From an uncultured Thermoleophilia bacterium (GTDB lineage Bacteria; Actinomycetota; Thermoleophilia; Gaiellales; F1-60-MAGs149), in contig CADCWC010000303.1 of assembly GCA_902806305.1 (NCBI GenBank), positions 1 to 5,328 of the forward strand: a DNA stretch of 5,328 bases, written 5' to 3'. Position numbers and translations under genes: made by a program. Shown here piece by piece: positions 4,935 to 5,328 of the stretch. Within the stretch, counting starts at the first letter, position 1; each line of letters begins with the position of its first letter. The notes below the pieces were generated by a model. That model was not told where the DNA came from. It did no database searches and worked only from the letters and a program-made list of their open reading frames with translations.

Positions 4935-5159
4935 TCAGGCAGGCTGTCCGGCGGCGAGGGCCTGGACCGCCTCCGTGGTCAGGCCCTGCCCGCCGATCGC
5001 CCAGTCGCCGCTGCGGACCTCGTCGATGACGCACCAGGTGACGCCGCGCATGTTCTCGCCCTCGACGCTGACCATGGCGTCGGTCAGGCGCTCGGCGATC
5101 TGGGTCTTCTGCTCGGGCGTGAAGACGCCCTCGATGACCTTGACGTTGATGAAGGGCAT
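4935..5159 (-). CDS. 4-oxalocrotonate tautomerase family protein
   Basis: A 74-residue small enzyme of the tautomerase superfamily. It begins Met-Pro-Phe-Ile-Asn-Val-Lys; after removal of Met the N-terminal Pro1 is the general base that moves protons between keto and enol forms in this family. The pattern VIEGVFTPEQKTQIAERLTDAMVSVEGENMRGVTWCVIDEV, followed by SGDWAIGGQGLT, gives one beta-alpha-beta unit, so it should work as a hexamer or other oligomer. The canonical arginines of the pathway enzyme (Arg11 and Arg39) are not both evident: the Arg11 position lies in the EGVF segment, though an Arg is present at mature residue 37 (MRGV). The substrate is therefore unknown and a role in catechol breakdown is not implied. 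The ATG at 5159 has AAGGAG six bases upstream (5166-5171). The gene lies between a truncated unknown gene and the NTF2-like gene, all on the minus strand. Confidence 0.9.
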   Translation of the reverse strand: MPFINVKVIEGVFTPEQKTQIAERLTDAMVSVEGENMRGVTWCVIDEVRSGDWAIGGQGLTTEAVQALAAGQPA

Positions 5160-5165
5160 GCTGCG

Positions 5166-5171
5166 CTCCTT
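5166..5171 (-). promoter_or_regulatory. Ribosome binding site of the tautomerase gene
   Basis: On the minus strand AAGGAG lies six bases before the ATG at 5159. This supports that start and so the exposed Pro1 of the mature enzyme. Confidence 0.75.
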
Positions 5172-5203
5172 GCGCTGGGATGGACGGAGCGCGATCCCAC
5201 CAC

Positions 5204-5227
5204 CCGGGCGTGTGACCGGGCGTGTGA
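5204..5227. repeat. Perfect 12-bp tandem direct repeat upstream of the tautomerase gene
   Basis: CCGGGCGTGTGA occurs twice in direct succession (5204-5215 and 5216-5227), ending exactly at the stop codon of the upstream minus-strand frame. It sits 45 bases before the tautomerase start, where an activator or repressor site could lie. It could also be a recent slippage duplication. No good -35/-10 pair is seen beside it. Confidence 0.6.
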
Positions 5228-5328
5228 TCAGGCGGTGGCCGCGAGCTCCAGTTGGAGCGCGGGATTGTCGATCGCCTCGGCGAGCAGGCGGGCGGAGGCC
5301 ACGGCGCCCGGGTCGCCGAGCCGCCCCC
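5228..5328 (-). CDS. C-terminal end of an unidentified protein (cut by window edge)
   Basis: The minus-strand frame enters from the right edge and ends in TGA at 5230-5228. The readable tail of about 32 residues includes GDPGAVASARLLAEAIDN and then PALQLELAATA. It is rich in Ala and Leu and looks helical, with normal high-GC codon choice, so a real coding end is likely. There is no motif by which to name the protein. The tail could be the last helices of a repeat protein, a regulator or an enzyme. The tautomerase gene follows after 68 bases on the same strand. Confidence 0.45.
   Translation of the reverse strand, partial: GRLGDPGAVASARLLAEAIDNPALQLELAATA

Noticed and set aside
1..5328. CRISPR array, tRNA, rRNA, insertion sequence or prophage genes
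   Set aside because: No spaced repeats, cloverleaf, transposase or phage motifs were seen on either strand.

Overview
The window is about 70% or more G+C, with C/G-ending codons throughout, AAGGAG-type ribosome binding sites and short intergenic gaps. This fits a high-GC actinobacterium. The protein styles (a membrane GGDEF protein with an actinobacterial-looking sensor, an actinobacterial-type prolyl aminopeptidase, a lumazine-binding NTF2-like protein) would suit the Thermoleophilia/Solirubrobacterales, but the lineage is an inference. There are no RNA genes, insertion sequences, CRISPR arrays or phage genes that I can see.

Layout. (1) 1-539, minus: the N-terminal half of a secreted trypsin-like serine protease, cut by the window edge. 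Its recognisable segments lie in two different frames, so it is either decaying or carries sequence errors. (2) 540-694: a divergent intergenic region with nested inverted repeats and a 20-codon leader ORF with a strong ribosome binding site. The leader's stop overlaps the next start as ATGA. (3) 695-1867, plus: a membrane diguanylate cyclase with an intact GGDEF site and an RxxD inhibitory site, followed 22 bases later by (4) 1890-2888, plus: a prolyl aminopeptidase. (5) 2950-3735, minus: a protein of the SAM hydrolase/halogenase fold (DUF62) in which two of the three classical catalytic residues are replaced. (6) 3736-3862: a divergent control region with two strong inverted repeats. One would fold over the ribosome binding site of gene 5. 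(7) 3863-4348, plus: a VOC-superfamily (PhnB-like) protein, ending at a strong GC hairpin terminator shared with the convergent (8) 4412-4834, minus: an NTF2-like putative lumazine-binding protein with a readable promoter. (9) 4935-5159, minus: a 4-oxalocrotonate tautomerase-family protein. (10) 5228 to the edge, minus: the C-terminus of an unidentified protein, separated from gene 9 by a perfect 12-bp tandem repeat.

The genes do not form one obvious pathway. The diguanylate cyclase and aminopeptidase may be cotranscribed. The right half is a group of small proteins with metabolite-binding or small-enzyme folds (VOC, NTF2-like, tautomerase) under separate control. I see no clear new defence or biosynthetic system. 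The points most worth a second look are the altered active site of the DUF62 protein, the hairpin over its start, the coupled leader ORF before the diguanylate cyclase, and the broken frame of the protease.
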